From NCBI GenBank assembly GCA_032718865.1, contig JALUTQ010000007.1, forward strand, positions 1,612,001-1,676,000: a stretch of 64,000 bases of DNA, written 5' to 3'. Of this stretch, positions 53,277 to 64,000 are shown piece by piece. Source of the stretch: Tilletia caries. Taxonomy: Eukaryota; Basidiomycota; Exobasidiomycetes; Tilletiales; Tilletiaceae. How positions within the stretch are numbered: position 1 is the first letter of the stretch; each line of letters begins with the position of its first letter. A model generated the notes under the pieces. That model ran no database searches. It was given only the letters and a program-made list of their open reading frames with translations, and was not told the origin of the DNA. Made by a program: the position numbers and the translations under genes.

Positions 53277-55950
53277 TTAGAATTGACTATGATGTTGGGG
53301 GCTCCCTTGACGACGTTGGAACGGAAGCGCATTGGTGATACCTTCACTGATTTTTACCAGCATATGGGGGAATCGCGTAGCCGTCGACGTGATCAAGATA
53401 TGATTCGCTCGATCTTGTCCTTCGAACATGAGTTCCGGTGCAGCGAGCGGGTCAGCGCTCCCTCTTGTACTGTTTACCATTTGGACGATAGCGTTGACCA
53501 CCGTCGGTTCCAGCAAGGTCGATTCTCCTTTGCCGATGACCTGAGGTTGGAGAGAGTCTGCGTGGCTGACTTCGAAGGGATCGAGTTGAGCATCTTCGTC
53601 GACTAAGAGGCGACGAAAGATTTTTTCTTCGTCGGAATCGCCCAGGGCCCTGATCTGTCTTCGCACCGACCGGAAAAGAGCGTGATTCGCTTGCATCGAG
53701 TATTCCAACTCTCCGCCATGATGCTCGTTGTGCACGGTCTGCCAGATGATGGATAGAATTCATGAGCGAGTACATACTACATGCCGCGATCGTGATGCTC
53801 CACGAGCAGAGATGGCATGTGACTCACCTTCTTGAGAAACCCGTTCAGACGTTCCATCGAGTAGAACCAAAACGCGCGTGGTGGACCAAAGCGTCGTATG
53901 TGTTCGGGCAAATGGGTCATTGCATGATGGTTGGGTACCATCCACCTCGGATCGATGTGAGTGGCAGTGGCGGAAATGTGATCGCGGATGAGCCGCTCCA
54001 ACAGTTGTAGTCGATCTTCTGTTAGCTCTCTGCATTGTACGAGGTGGGTGATGATGCTCAAGTCCGCGCTCATTCGAATGAGATGGCGTACTTGCACGTT
54101 CTTGATGAATAAAGGAGAAGGAGTTCCTTGAGCTTGTCCGGGTAGGCGAAAAGCTTTGTGCCGCACGCTGAACTCGCGATGCCCATCGACATCCAACAGA
54201 TCCGCCCAGTGTGATGCCAAGACAAGAGGCAAGAGGAAGCGAGAGAACGTGGACCATTGGTCGGATGTGGGAGAGCCACCTCTAGTCGTTCCGAAGTTCG
54301 GTCGGATAGCTGTGAGGTTACGTGGATAGGTAGCCGACTTGATCACTTCGGAAATGATGGGAAAACTGGCAGGGAGTAGCCCCCCATCAACCAGAGTCGT
54401 GTGCCAAAATCGCTTGCAAGCACCTAAGTGAAGAAGGTGCATCGCATCCACTGGGACGTCAGTGACTGACCTCCAGTACGGCAAGTCGTAGAGAGCCGTC
54501 CAGGTGGCACCATTCGTCCGGATAGTCTCGTCACGAGCCGCTGGGTTAGCCTTGACGACGAAAGCCGCGTTCCGGTGAGTATCGGGATCCCGAGGGTCTG
54601 GAGTCTCTTGCCGTATGAGGGAGTCGACCCATGTATGGGAATCAGCGTGGCAGTAGCCGCACCACTGCCCATGCTGAGTGTGGCTGGGAAAGCCAGCAAG
54701 CTTCGCGCGGGCAGGCATGTCTCCAAGGGCGAGGAGGACTCGGGCTTTCACTGTGCGTGATAACGGGAAGCCAGGTATGTCGACCTCGACTCCATCATTC
54801 AGCCGTCGAAGCTCGTCGATCAATGGCCGCAACGCAGCAACCAAACCCGCGTCGCTCGTCTGTCTTGGTCCTGGGAGAATGGCCGCGACGTGCATGAACT
54901 CTGGCTGGTTTCTCATCGAGTGGGGCAGGTTCTCGATGCGGACGGATACGGCGCCGATGGTGTAGGAAGCGGTGTTCGCAAAGGTATAGGGGACAAACCA
55001 GTCGACACCGATGGACAGGTAGAGATGAAGCCGGTTGCCCATGAAGCCGTTGGTGTCCCATGCCGTCCCATCGTATATATCGGATAACGTTGATCTGTTT
55101 GTCCGGGTGCGCCAATGGTTGATGATTGTCTCGAACTGTGGGTCCTCGAAGCATCCTTGCAGGAATCCGATCACGGACCCGTAGTGAAAGTATTGCATCG
55201 GCTTGCTGGTACTGTCGGGCGCGAATACCGCAGTGTTGCAGAGAGGGCACGTCGATGGGGCCAAGTCGATGGACCAGCATGTCTGGCAGTCGAAGTTGGG
55301 GCAGATGGCGAACTTGCGTAGAGAAGACTGATGTCCTAAGTGCTTCCTGACTGTAGCAAAATGGCGAGGAGCCGAAATGTTGTACACCGGCAGGACGAGA
55401 TTGCTGAGGAATGATAGGATGATGTGTGCACAGGCTTTGGACAATCCGCGAGCGCACGACAGCCACAGCAGCAGCAGCAGAAAAAGTCGTAGCCATGGCA
55501 GTTCCTCGGACTCTGTTCGGACGCCGTGTATGGGAGCATCGGGTACCTCGTCGTCCGGTCCGTCATCGGGTCTCTCGCCCTCGTTCGCGTCTCCGCCCGG
55601 GTTCGGGTTAGGATCTGGTTCATTCTGAGGAGGGAAAATGGAGTATGAGAACACATTGAAAGACGATGCAGAGATCAACAGGTAAATAGAATACTCACCG
55701 AGCGAGATCGGTTCGGATCAGCCGGGATGGGACTTGGTGTCCTGAATGGAAGTGACGGTTCTCGTGCAGGTGAGACTGGTGGAGGAGGTGGTGGAGCGCG
55801 GCTGGGCCCGGCGGAGCGGCGTAGCTCTCGCTCGAGGTCGCGATCGAGATGTTGTCGACGGTCTGAGGATCGAATCAGACGACCGGTCGGATCGGAATGC
55901 AGACATCGCGAGCAACCGCATAGAACAAGATTGCCTCGCCGAGGGGCCAT
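53277..55950 (-). CDS. Tnp2-family (CACTA-type) transposase
   Basis: Minus-strand exons 55950-55699, 55624-53828 and 53738-53277 (introns of 74 and 89 nt, phase 0), about 836 aa. Exon 1 gives the N-terminal Cys motif LVLCGCSRCLHSDPTG. A Cys-rich cluster follows (CPNFDCQTCWSIDLAPSTCP). The catalytic core includes LLALGDMPARAKLAGFPSH with a CGYCHAD zinc pair, DAMHLLHLGACKRFW, and a DUF4218-like end with MTHLPEHIRRFGPPRAFW and MERLNGFLKK continuing into NEHHGGELE. Asp, Asp and Glu in these motifs are the likely DDE residues. The frame is uninterrupted, so the enzyme may be functional. The C-terminus is uncertain because another exon may follow toward 52973. Confidence 0.88.
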
Positions 55951-56761
55951 GTCTAGTGTGAACCGAACGGAAGAGCACGGTCAGCATGCTTGAATGATAG
56001 ATAGTTAGTGAACCATCTCGCTGAGTTCATTGAGTACTCACTTGTGTAGTAGTCACTTGTGTGGTTGTCAACGAAGAACGCAACGAGACCGGGAAGAGCC
56101 GGTGTTGGTGGGAAGGTCTTCAGCAGTAGAGACAACCAAACACCTGGGAGTGTCGCGGCAAGAGATGGAGACAGGCCACTAGAGACGCGGTCCGTTCAAT
56201 GCGAAGAAGGAGCGTGAAGACAAAGTAGCAGGTGTGGCGGGCAGATAGAGGCCTTGTCGGGTTCCGACTTTCGAGGAAGTCGGGGGCGAGGACGAATACC
56301 TGATGTAGAAAGAAGCTGAGAATGTGACAATGTGGATGGATGGGTGAATCAGAAGGAGGATAGGGATCAGGCTGGTGCTGGCATGGAGGTCGAGTTCGTC
56401 GAGAGGGGGGGCGGAGGGAACATGAGAAATGAGACGAGACGGCCTGAACCCCTGCAAACCCGCTGGCAAGATCGACAACACCTCTGCCAATACTGGCCAA
56501 CACCGCGTGGACATCAACACCGCCATTACCTCGCCAATTCTACTTCAACCTCACCGATTGCCTTCAGACCAACACCACACAACAGCCTCACAACACCGGA
56601 CCTCTTTCCCTTGTACCCAACCGTGCGATCATAAGAATGCCGCCATATCTTCAACCCTCCCACCACACCCCAGCACATATCCTACTTGGTGTACCCTCAT
56701 CAGTCATCACCCATACAAGTCAACATCGGTAGCCGCCCACGCGAGTCCAATCCCCCTCAGC
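55951..56761. other. Divergent intergenic region between transposase and coiled-coil gene
   Basis: No gene supported. It should hold both promoters. The frame upstream of ATG 56762 is open to an ATG at 56429, but that part looks like untranslated leader (Thr/Ser/His/Pro-rich). Confidence 0.5.
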
Positions 56762-57799
56762 ATGCCAGATCCTATCGACGATCATCGCAGATTCTCGTCA
56801 ATCCGTCGCTGCCTGGAATACTGCGAATCGCAGATGACGATTCCATCTGAGGACGAAGATGAAGGTCACTCAAGCGACCGCTGGACGCGTACGAGACCCG
56901 ACCCACCCAGTAGTCCGATATCATTTGCTTCGGATTCCGACGACGACGCACACCTCCCTCCCGAGGTGAACGCATGGCGAAACCCAAGCTGCAACCGCAA
57001 GCTCGAACACCAGAGCAGGGACTTCAGCCTCAACTACATAGGAACCGATGAAGGCAAGAAAGGCGATTTGTACGAGTACACGAGGGCCAAGATGCTCGAG
57101 CTTCTTAGCGTCTTTGCTCCAAACGCCCCCAAACAACCCTTCGTCGCGTATGCGGACAACTGCTGTCTCAACAACGTGTTGCACAGCTTTCGGGAAAAAT
57201 GGTCCAACAAGAATACGCTGAAGAAGCGAGAAGAGGATCAAGAGCGCATCAAAGAACTGGAGGAAGACGTTGAACGGCTCAAACAACGAGTTCACGTGCT
57301 GAGGAGCTCCAGATACTCGAAGGAGAAGACCGGGACTTACGAGGAGAAACACAAAAAAAACACGGTCAATGCGAGCAAGGACGACGGAACGGAGTTCTTG
57401 AAGGAGCAGCTGAAGAGAATGCGCAAGAGGGAAAGCGAATATCTGGACATTCGCGCAGACCTGGCCAAAAGGGATCGCCAGAACCTCAAACTAAAGGAAG
57501 AAGTCGAAGACCTCCAAGAAGACATTCGCACGATTCGAGCAGATAGGGAGAGGGACGACCACAAGAGGGTTGAACAGGGCAGGGAGAAGGAGGAGCGGCG
57601 TCAGCGATTCCGCCAACGTGCACTGGACTTGCTGGACAAGAGACAAGTACGCATTGAAGAGTTGCGAGCAGAACTGGTCAACATCGCCGAAGGGAAGCTC
57701 CAAGTACAAGACTCGTCGTTGGCCAAATACGAGTGCGGACGCCCGTTAGGGACACGCCCTTTTTTGACAGACGAGAAGTTATTGGGCAGGTTCGACTAG
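56762..57799 (+). CDS. Coiled-coil protein encoded in the transposon region
   Basis: 345 aa from ATG 56762; an in-frame ATG at 56429 would add 111 low-quality residues. The N-terminus is acidic and Ser/Asp-rich (SEDEDEGHSSDRW). A middle part (LLSVFAPNAPKQPFVAYADN) may be globular. From about residue 150 nearly everything is Lys/Glu/Arg/Leu heptad-like sequence (ERIKELEEDVERLKQRVHVL, then DRQNLKLKEEVEDLQEDIRT), a long coiled coil. Position beside the transposase suggests an element-encoded oligomerising factor, or a host gene caught between elements. No family is recognised. Confidence 0.7.
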   Translation: MPDPIDDHRRFSSIRRCLEYCESQMTIPSEDEDEGHSSDRWTRTRPDPPSSPISFASDSDDDAHLPPEVNAWRNPSCNRKLEHQSRDFSLNYIGTDEGKKGDLYEYTRAKMLELLSVFAPNAPKQPFVAYADNCCLNNVLHSFREKWSNKNTLKKREEDQERIKELEEDVERLKQRVHVLRSSRYSKEKTGTYEEKHKKNTVNASKDDGTEFLKEQLKRMRKRESEYLDIRADLAKRDRQNLKLKEEVEDLQEDIRTIRADRERDDHKRVEQGREKEERRQRFRQRALDLLDKRQVRIEELRAELVNIAEGKLQVQDSSLAKYECGRPLGTRPFLTDEKLLGRFD

Positions 57800-57929
57800 A
57801 TGGTCGAAGCGACGAGATCCAGTACATATTTCTCCATCGACATGTACACTCAACGCGACTTATAACTCAACGTTGACCGAATCAAGCAAATGCAAATATC
57901 CAACAGACAGGTGTAAGGTGTCTGACATA

Positions 57930-58480
57930 TGTAGGTGCCACGCGTACATTATTCAGCACCTCACAAGTTAACATTTCTATCCTCTCACCCGTACCGACGC
58001 GTGGTGACCGACGCGTGGTGCGGGTTGTTTTTCTCTGCGCGCGCGATATGTGGTGCGCGTTGTTTTTTTATTTTTCTCACCTGAGACGCGCCGCGCGTCG
58101 ACAATTGTCACGTGGCGCGTGTGGTGTGCGACGCGTGGTGCGCGTTGGTTTCTCAGGCGCCCAACGCGTGGTGCGCGTCACGTGCCACATATGGTGCGTG
58201 TTGTTTACAATTTTTGGTGAAGTGTTGGTTCACGCGAATTTACCATCGAAACACATTTTTCGCGTGGTGAACCAACGCTCACCATGCGCACCGCGCGCAC
58301 CACTCACCACCGCTTCCTCTCACCTCACCTCGCCACACTCACACTTCCCCTTTGACTCGTCCCTGCTCCCATGATGACTGTATGACTGTGTATGTATTTA
58401 GCCCGTGTCAAAGGATGACTGTGTATTGACTGCTGGGTGATTTATGGTGACTGTTGGATGACTACTATCTGACGCGTCAG
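57930..58480. repeat. Right ACGCGT-rich array
   Basis: Several units resembling GACGCGTGGTGCGCGTTG (for example near 57996, 58010, 58130 and 58163) with variants GCGCGC and CACGTG. They share the ACGCGT core of the left array at 49880-50030. Part of this stretch could instead be the U3 of the following Ty3 LTR. Confidence 0.65.
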
Positions 58481-58595
58481 TTGTCACGTGGCTGTGACTC
58501 TTGTGACTCACCAGCACACCGACGCATCCACATCACCACACCTCAGCGCAGCGCACACCACACAATGCGCTGCGCATCAGGGGCACCATGAAAGG

Positions 58596-58603
58596 TATAA
58601 AAG
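58596..58603 (+). promoter_or_regulatory. Probable LTR TATA box of the Ty3 element
   Basis: TATAAAAG about 390 bases before the gag ATG, within an otherwise gene-free stretch (57800-58992). Confidence 0.5.
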
Positions 58604-58992
58604 GAGCGCCCTCGCCGCCCTTCTTCCCTTCTGGTCCCCCCAGCTCTTTCCTCTCACACTCCCAGACAACTAACTTAGCAATCACAGATCATTGCAGAGT
58701 TAAAGTCTACTGTGTGAAGTCTGAGTCTCATAAAGTTTCATCAAGTGATTGAGAGAGCCACTTTCACCCACACACCTGTAGGACCACTGGTATACTGGTT
58801 AGTTATCTAAACATAGTAGCATAGGCCAAAGTTCAGCAGCGCGTCACTTCTGTCCCTATACAACGAGCGGTACTACGCGTCCGACTGTCCAACACCAATT
58901 CTATTGTGTTTGCAACGACCTTATAACTAGGAAATCTTACACTTTTTAACTCTCAAAGACCTCTGTGACCAAAAGGTTTACTGAGTCTTACA

Positions 58993-61131
58993 ATGGCACC
59001 CAAGAAGCGTAAAGACCTTCACGAAGGCAGCGAAGCCGCCGCTTCTGCTGCTGATGACATCGCTGGTGCTTCCCAGGGCCAAGCTCAACCTCCCGAAGTC
59101 CCTAGACTTACCTCGGAGTCCTTTCAAGGCGACGAGGACACGGGAGAACATCAAGAGCCCAATCAAAAGGGCAACTCATCTCTCGCGGACACCATCCGCA
59201 ACATCAACAAATCCGATAACGACGATAGCATCGCCGCTGCGTCTCAAGTCGGAACTGAAGCTCCAGAGAAAGATCTCCACGAGCTCAGCGTCGAGGAATT
59301 GGAACTCGAGTTTCAAATCATGTCTCGACAGAATCGAATCGATCTCATCCGCCAAACTATCCTCCAGAAAAAACGTCAAAACAACCAAAACATTCGAAAC
59401 ATTCCGGTTCCTCAAGTGCCTGTTCTTGACCCTCCCGTCCGGCAGGCTCCAGTGAACCAACCCATCAGAGAGTCCGCTCTCCCTGACTCTGAATCAGTTC
59501 TTCGCGAACGACAGAACGATCGACTCCGCCGCGCCGGGCTCCTGCCGCCTCGTGCAAGTGAGGCGCGCCAGCAACCCCGAGCCTCGGCACCGGCGCCAGG
59601 CCGTATGTCGTTCCCCACGCAAACGATACGACACCAGAGTGTTCCCATGACCTCCATCCTCTACGGCGTCGACAGAAAGATCTCGGAGATCATGAATTCA
59701 ACCGGTCAAGACGACGACGACCTCCCCGGAGACAAGTCGGAGCTCACTCGCGCCGGGATCAAGATGACCTCTCCAGAGAAATGGAAGGGAGACCGATCAC
59801 TCCAGCTGTTCACCGACTGGGTTCACTCGGTAGCCCATTACTTTAAGGTTCACGCCCCGCTCTCAGAACGTCTCAAGGTTAACTTGATTGGCGGGTACCT
59901 GCTAGCCGACCCGTTGGATTGGTACTGGCGCCACGTCGCTCCTCACGCTAAGTCGTGGACCGCGACGGACGTCATGGTCGCACTCCGTCGCAACTTCTTG
60001 GTCGATGAACTCTCACGACAAGCAGCGGACAAATTCGAAAGCGCGGACCAAGGATCGAAAGATATCCACGCTTTCCAGGCATACATTCTCAAGCTCGCCG
60101 ATCAGATGACCGAGTACCCCAGTCCAGTCGCTCTCAACCGTCGATTGCTCAAAGGTATGAAAAGCAATCTGAGCGCGGCCATCATCGCCAACCGCGGCAT
60201 AGATGCTGAGCTTTCGCCTTGGGAAGACATTGTGCAGGCTGCCATGGATCAAGAACGCGCCCAACGCTACGCTGGATCCATGACTAAAGCTGCACCGACT
60301 CGCACGGAAGACCGCAAGGACACTCCCCGCACTTCCCGGCTTAATCAGCCTAATCGTCCCTCGAATGGCCAGGGATTCAATCGACCAAAAGGATCGGCTC
60401 CGGTATACCGACCGATGGTTCCGGTGAACCGCCCATCGGCCGCCAGCCCCATCCGTAACACGGCAGCTCCGGCTATGAGGCCTACAGGCGCAAAGCCTAC
60501 AGACCAATGCCGTACTTGCGGCGCCTTCGGCCACTGGTCGCCGGACTGCCCAAAGCGACTCCGCTCAAACATGCTTGACATGAAGGAATCTGAACCCGCC
60601 GATCAGGGTACAGATGACGCAGAAGAGTGCTCTGAGCCTGGCGTCATTCTCTTTCAAGAAGATGATGAAGCCCGTGATGAAGACGGGTGCCTTGACGAAG
60701 ATGAAGACAGTGAGGGCCTGAACTCCAATAACATGACCGACGAGGATGATGAGACTCCTCTCATGTGCAATGGTGTCGCCCACAAAGCCCCTGCCGCCAA
60801 ACCTATCGTTACGCGCGAGTCTAACGTCTCCAATGCCAAGGCTCCTTTCGGTGACGCATCGAAGGTCTCGAAGCACCGGCCGCCGTTGGTTCATCCGATC
60901 GTAGCCAAGATCAAGATCAATGGATACGAGGCCAAAGCCTTGTTTGATTCCGGATCTACAGCAGATCTCATTTCGGCGTCTTTTGTCGATACGCATAAAT
61001 TGCCTTCGTTCAAACTGGATGAGCCCTCGCCTTTGCAACTCGCCATCACAGGTTCCCGTGGCAAGATCAACCGCGCTTGTTTCGTCAAAGTGATTCACGG
61101 CGCGTGTTCGAACAAAGAACGCTATTTTTGA
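58993..61131 (+). CDS. Ty3-type Gag and aspartic protease
   Basis: 712 aa from ATG 58993. An acidic, helical N-terminus (HELSVEELELEFQIMSRQN) precedes the Gag capsid region (PEKWKGDRSLQLFTDWVHSV, DPLDWYWRHVAP). One zinc knuckle CRTCGAFGHWSPDC lies near residue 510. An acidic Asp/Glu-rich spacer follows, then the protease with its active-site ALFDSGSTADLIS (about residue 650). The frame then breaks near 61098: it ends at 61131, while conserved sequence resumes in the next frame with RVRTKNAIFDILNIDRYDA. Gag and protease motifs are intact. The break falls inside the normally continuous protease-RT part, so mutation is likelier than programmed frameshifting. Confidence 0.88.
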   Translation: MAPKKRKDLHEGSEAAASAADDIAGASQGQAQPPEVPRLTSESFQGDEDTGEHQEPNQKGNSSLADTIRNINKSDNDDSIAAASQVGTEAPEKDLHELSVEELELEFQIMSRQNRIDLIRQTILQKKRQNNQNIRNIPVPQVPVLDPPVRQAPVNQPIRESALPDSESVLRERQNDRLRRAGLLPPRASEARQQPRASAPAPGRMSFPTQTIRHQSVPMTSILYGVDRKISEIMNSTGQDDDDLPGDKSELTRAGIKMTSPEKWKGDRSLQLFTDWVHSVAHYFKVHAPLSERLKVNLIGGYLLADPLDWYWRHVAPHAKSWTATDVMVALRRNFLVDELSRQAADKFESADQGSKDIHAFQAYILKLADQMTEYPSPVALNRRLLKGMKSNLSAAIIANRGIDAELSPWEDIVQAAMDQERAQRYAGSMTKAAPTRTEDRKDTPRTSRLNQPNRPSNGQGFNRPKGSAPVYRPMVPVNRPSAASPIRNTAAPAMRPTGAKPTDQCRTCGAFGHWSPDCPKRLRSNMLDMKESEPADQGTDDAEECSEPGVILFQEDDEARDEDGCLDEDEDSEGLNSNNMTDEDDETPLMCNGVAHKAPAAKPIVTRESNVSNAKAPFGDASKVSKHRPPLVHPIVAKIKINGYEAKALFDSGSTADLISASFVDTHKLPSFKLDEPSPLQLAITGSRGKINRACFVKVIHGACSNKERYF

Positions 61132-64000
61132 CATCCTGAACATCGATAGGTACGATGCCATTCTAGGCACCTCTTATCAAAAAGACTTCGGTGTCTTGCT
61201 GGATGTTTCCGCCAACGAGGTCATCTACAAAACAAATCCTACCCAGTTGATCTTCAACACCAAAGAAATTCCGACTCCAAAGAAGAAGCCGGCGCTCTTG
61301 GTCCGCAAGGCGCCTCTGTCGACTTACGGAATCTCTCACTCTAGATTCGTCAAGGATAAAGTCTTGGTCTCTCCCAAGATCGGACGCCTTGCAACAGTAA
61401 ACTTTACGCGTGCAACTGAGCCTTCAGGCGTGAAGATTGTCAAGACGGTACATACCGAGATTTGTCAGGATGATCCACTGATGCCCGCTTCACTGGCAGT
61501 ATCAGTACAGGACACGATCATTGACCGTCTTCGCGATAAATGGATGACAAGCACGAAAGACCTGTGGGGTCCACGTCCGTTGAAGCTCCCCCCTTTTCGG
61601 GAGATCAACCATTCAATTCCACTTATCGACGAAAATTACCGACCTACCAGTCGACCGGCCAAATGTCCGGAACAATTCCGACAAGCATACATCGACAAGA
61701 TCAACACTTACACAGAAGCTGGCTGGTGGCAACGAGCCAGCGTTCCCGCTGCAATGCCAATGATGCCAATCCCCAAAAAGGATAACCGTATTCGTACGGT
61801 AGTCGACGCAAGGCAACGCAACGACAACACTCACAAGGACGTCACTCCGTTTCCCGATCAAGACGTGATTCGACGTGACGTAGCTCGAGCAAAGTTCCGC
61901 TCCAAGCTGGATCAAGCCGACTTCTTCGAGCAAATCCGTATCATCCCAGAGGATGTCGGAAAGACGGCGTTTGCTACGCCATTCGGCACTTTTGTCAGCC
62001 TCGTGGCTCAGCAAGGAGACTGTAACGTCCCTAGTACAGCCCAGCAGCTGATGATGTTCCTCTTCCGAGAAATCATCGGCAGGTTTGCCCACGCGTACTT
62101 GGACGATATCTTTATATTCTCCGACACTCTAGAAGAACATGAGGAGCACCTTGCCACCGTGTTCGACATACTCAGGCGGGCTGAGCTCTACCTCTCGAAG
62201 GACAAAATGGATCTATATTCGAAGTCCATGATTTGTCTAGGGCACGTTATTGATGATAACGGCCTACATGCGGATGAGGATAAACTGAGCAAGATTATCG
62301 CCTGGAAGGAGATGAGTACAGTCAAAGAGGTTCAGCGTTTTTCTTGGACTGGTCCAGTACCTTGCCCAGTTCTTCCCAAACCTTTCCACAATGACGAGCC
62401 CCATCTCCAAGCTCACGCAGAAAGGACAGCCGTTCGAATGGGGTCCCTTACAGGTCGCGTGTCTGGCGCAACTACAACGCGCTGCCGCCAACGCTCCCAT
62501 TCTGAAACCAATCGATCCGGCACACAATAAAGAGCCTATCTTTGTTGTTACCGACGCCTCCACGTCTGGCGTCGGTGGCCTGTACGGCCAGGGCCAAACC
62601 TGGCAAACAATGCGGCCCGCTGGGTTACACAGCCGCAAGTTCAACTCTGCGCAAATGAACTATCGAACGCATGAGCAAGAGCTGCTTGCCGTGCTTGAGG
62701 CGTTGATGAAATGGGAGGACCAACTGCTAGGACGGCAGTTCACAATCATCACGGACCACCGCAGCCTTGAGTATCTACAGACTCAGAAGACACTCAGCGG
62801 TCGACAAATTCGCTGGCTTGAATGCCTCTCGCGTTTCACATATACCATTCAGTATGTAGCTGGTGAAACAAATGTGGTCGCAGACTACCTCTCCCGCTTC
62901 TGGGAAGACCCAAAGGTCCCTTCGGAGCCTCACGACTATGTCAACGCCGACGCGCGCCTCAGCGATGACGACGACGGTCCTCCAAACTTGTATACTGCTG
63001 CGATCCGGCGCAACACAACGGGCGCCAACAACGGGCGTCGGCAAGTCTCGGCACCCAACGCCGCCGAACACACGCCGCCTACTCGACCATCTCTACCTGA
63101 TGCGATCAAAACCGCCATCAACGTCAATGGTCTCGGCGACGACCTCTCTCCTGCCATCCAAGCCGGCTACGCTAGCGACATATTCTTCCGCATCATCTGA
63201 TCCAAACCTGAAGACCACACCGTCCACTTCGAGGTCGAGGACGAGTTCCTGTGGCGCAAGCAAGATGATGGCAGTCGCACTCTTTGCATCCCAGGGGCCC
63301 TTTTTAAAGGTAGGAGGGTGACGGAGCTTCTGATCGACAGTACTCACAAAGGCCTTGGACACCTTGGTTCACTTAAGACTCTCACAGAACTCCGCAGATA
63401 CTACTTCTGGCCTCGCATGGTCAAAGACGTTGAAGCGTTTGTCAAATCCTGTGGACCCTGCGCGGTTACCAAGACATCACCCACATCCCCTCAAGGCAAG
63501 CTCCATACCATTCGTGTCCCGGACACACCATGGAAAGGCATGGCCATCGACTTCGTCGGACCGTTGCCCTTGACGGAAGATGGCTTTGACTTCCTATTGG
63601 TTGTCATTTGTTTGTACAGTTCAATGGTACATCTCATTCCGACAACGACAACAGTCACCGCTTCGGGGTCTGCCAAGCTCATCTACGACGGGATCTACCG
63701 ACTCCACGGTTTGCCAGAGAGCATCATCTCTGACCAAGACACACGCTGGAAGTCAACGTTCTGGCAAGAACTCCACCGCCTTCAAGGAACAAGGTTGCGC
63801 TTCTCGACAGCGGACCATCCCGAGACTGACGGCGCCACCGAACGGGCCAACCGAACCGCCATCCAGATCCTGCGATCCATGGTCAGCGCTGACCAGAAGG
63901 ACTGGAAGGATCGGCTGACAGCTGCCGAGTTCGCAATGAACTCACAAACGAACCAGACCACTGGATTCAGCCCCTTCGAAATGCTTTACGGTTTCAACCC
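61100..64000 (+). pseudogene. Ty3-type Pol: reverse transcriptase, RNase H, integrase (frameshift, stop, right edge)
   Basis: RT motifs: MMPIPKKDNRIRTVVDARQR, FRSKLDQADFFEQIRI and the YLDD box (about 62093-62104). A one-base gain at the T run 62338-62342 shifts frame, and RNase H continues in the new frame (VVTDASTSGVGGLYGQGQ; TDHRSLEYLQTQ; the VADYLSR end). A TGA at 63198-63200 interrupts the linker before integrase, where CGA would read through. The integrase then has the zinc-binding region (THKGLGHLG ... CGPCAV) and the catalytic Asp (AIDFVGPLPL), Asp (IISDQDTRW) and Glu (GATERANRT). The sequence stops at the window edge within the core. Confidence 0.87.

Larger units (their letters stand above)
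49880..58480. mobile_element. Tnp2/CACTA-type DNA transposon region (edges approximate)
   Basis: A minus-strand transposase with Tnp2 features sits between two plus-strand companion genes. ACGCGT-rich arrays lie on both outer sides (49880-50030 and about 57930-58480), as subterminal repeats do in this superfamily. I could not find matching CACTA-type termini or a target duplication, so the limits are the outermost repeats only. The right array abuts a Ty3 element, which may have disrupted that end. Confidence 0.6.
58590..64000 (+). mobile_element. Ty3-type LTR retrotransposon, damaged, running off the right edge
   Basis: Gag, protease, reverse transcriptase, RNase H and integrase occur in the Ty3 order. 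The 3' end and 3' LTR lie outside the window, so the 5' LTR limits cannot be set; its promoter probably includes TATAAAAG at 58596. Two frameshifts and one in-frame stop interrupt pol, so this copy looks inactive. Confidence 0.88.

Noticed and set aside
58015..58374. 119-codon frame in the ACGCGT repeat field
   Set aside because: Translation of simple repeats without any protein-like features.
1..64000. tRNA and rRNA genes
   Set aside because: No cloverleaf or rRNA-like stretch was recognised by reading; a dedicated scan was not possible.

Overview
The window reads as nuclear DNA of a basidiomycete fungus. It is GC-rich, genes have short GT-AG introns (mostly 73-123 nt, several with a CTAAC branch site), and the mobile elements are a DIRS-like element, a Ty3 element, a gag-only LTR element and a Tnp2/CACTA-type DNA transposon. 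I cannot name the species from sequence alone.

Bases 1-33820 are dominated by a large inverted duplication. The left arm (1-15322, interrupted by an insertion) matches the reverse complement of the right arm (23847-33820), with an 8.5 kb spacer between them. From outside inward each arm carries gene A (unknown, with coding tandem repeats), a long non-coding stretch, a secreted subtilisin-like protease and gene B (unknown, possibly mitochondrial). The arms have diverged by complementary damage. The left protease is frameshifted while the right one is intact at 921 codons. The left gene B is intact while the right one is truncated at the arm boundary and frameshifted twice. The left arm alone carries a DIRS-like element (8145-13523), and the right arm keeps the empty site. 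The spacer holds the 5' part of gene B, a young gag-only LTR element (17112-20099; LTRs look identical, CATAC target duplications) and a large low-complexity gene (20283-23465) followed by a GGGGA tract.

Bases 33949-35960 form a 2.0 kb foldback-like element with terminal inverted repeats made of TTTTCGC/TTTTCCC units and a GGCGCG direct repeat at each edge. Bases 36304-48942 are ordinary genes: an FAD monooxygenase, a Lys/Ala-rich hydrophilic protein (minus strand), a TBC-domain RabGAP with a long insert inside the domain, and a C2H2 zinc-finger protein ending in a SUMO-interaction-like motif.

Bases 49.9-58.5 kb are a Tnp2/CACTA-type transposon region: a minus-strand transposase between two plus-strand companion genes, flanked by ACGCGT-rich arrays. 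From about 58.6 kb to the right edge lies a damaged Ty3 retrotransposon (Gag, protease, reverse transcriptase, RNase H, integrase) that runs off the window.

Exon joins were checked by reading phase by hand. Similarity between copies was judged by eye and no database search was possible.
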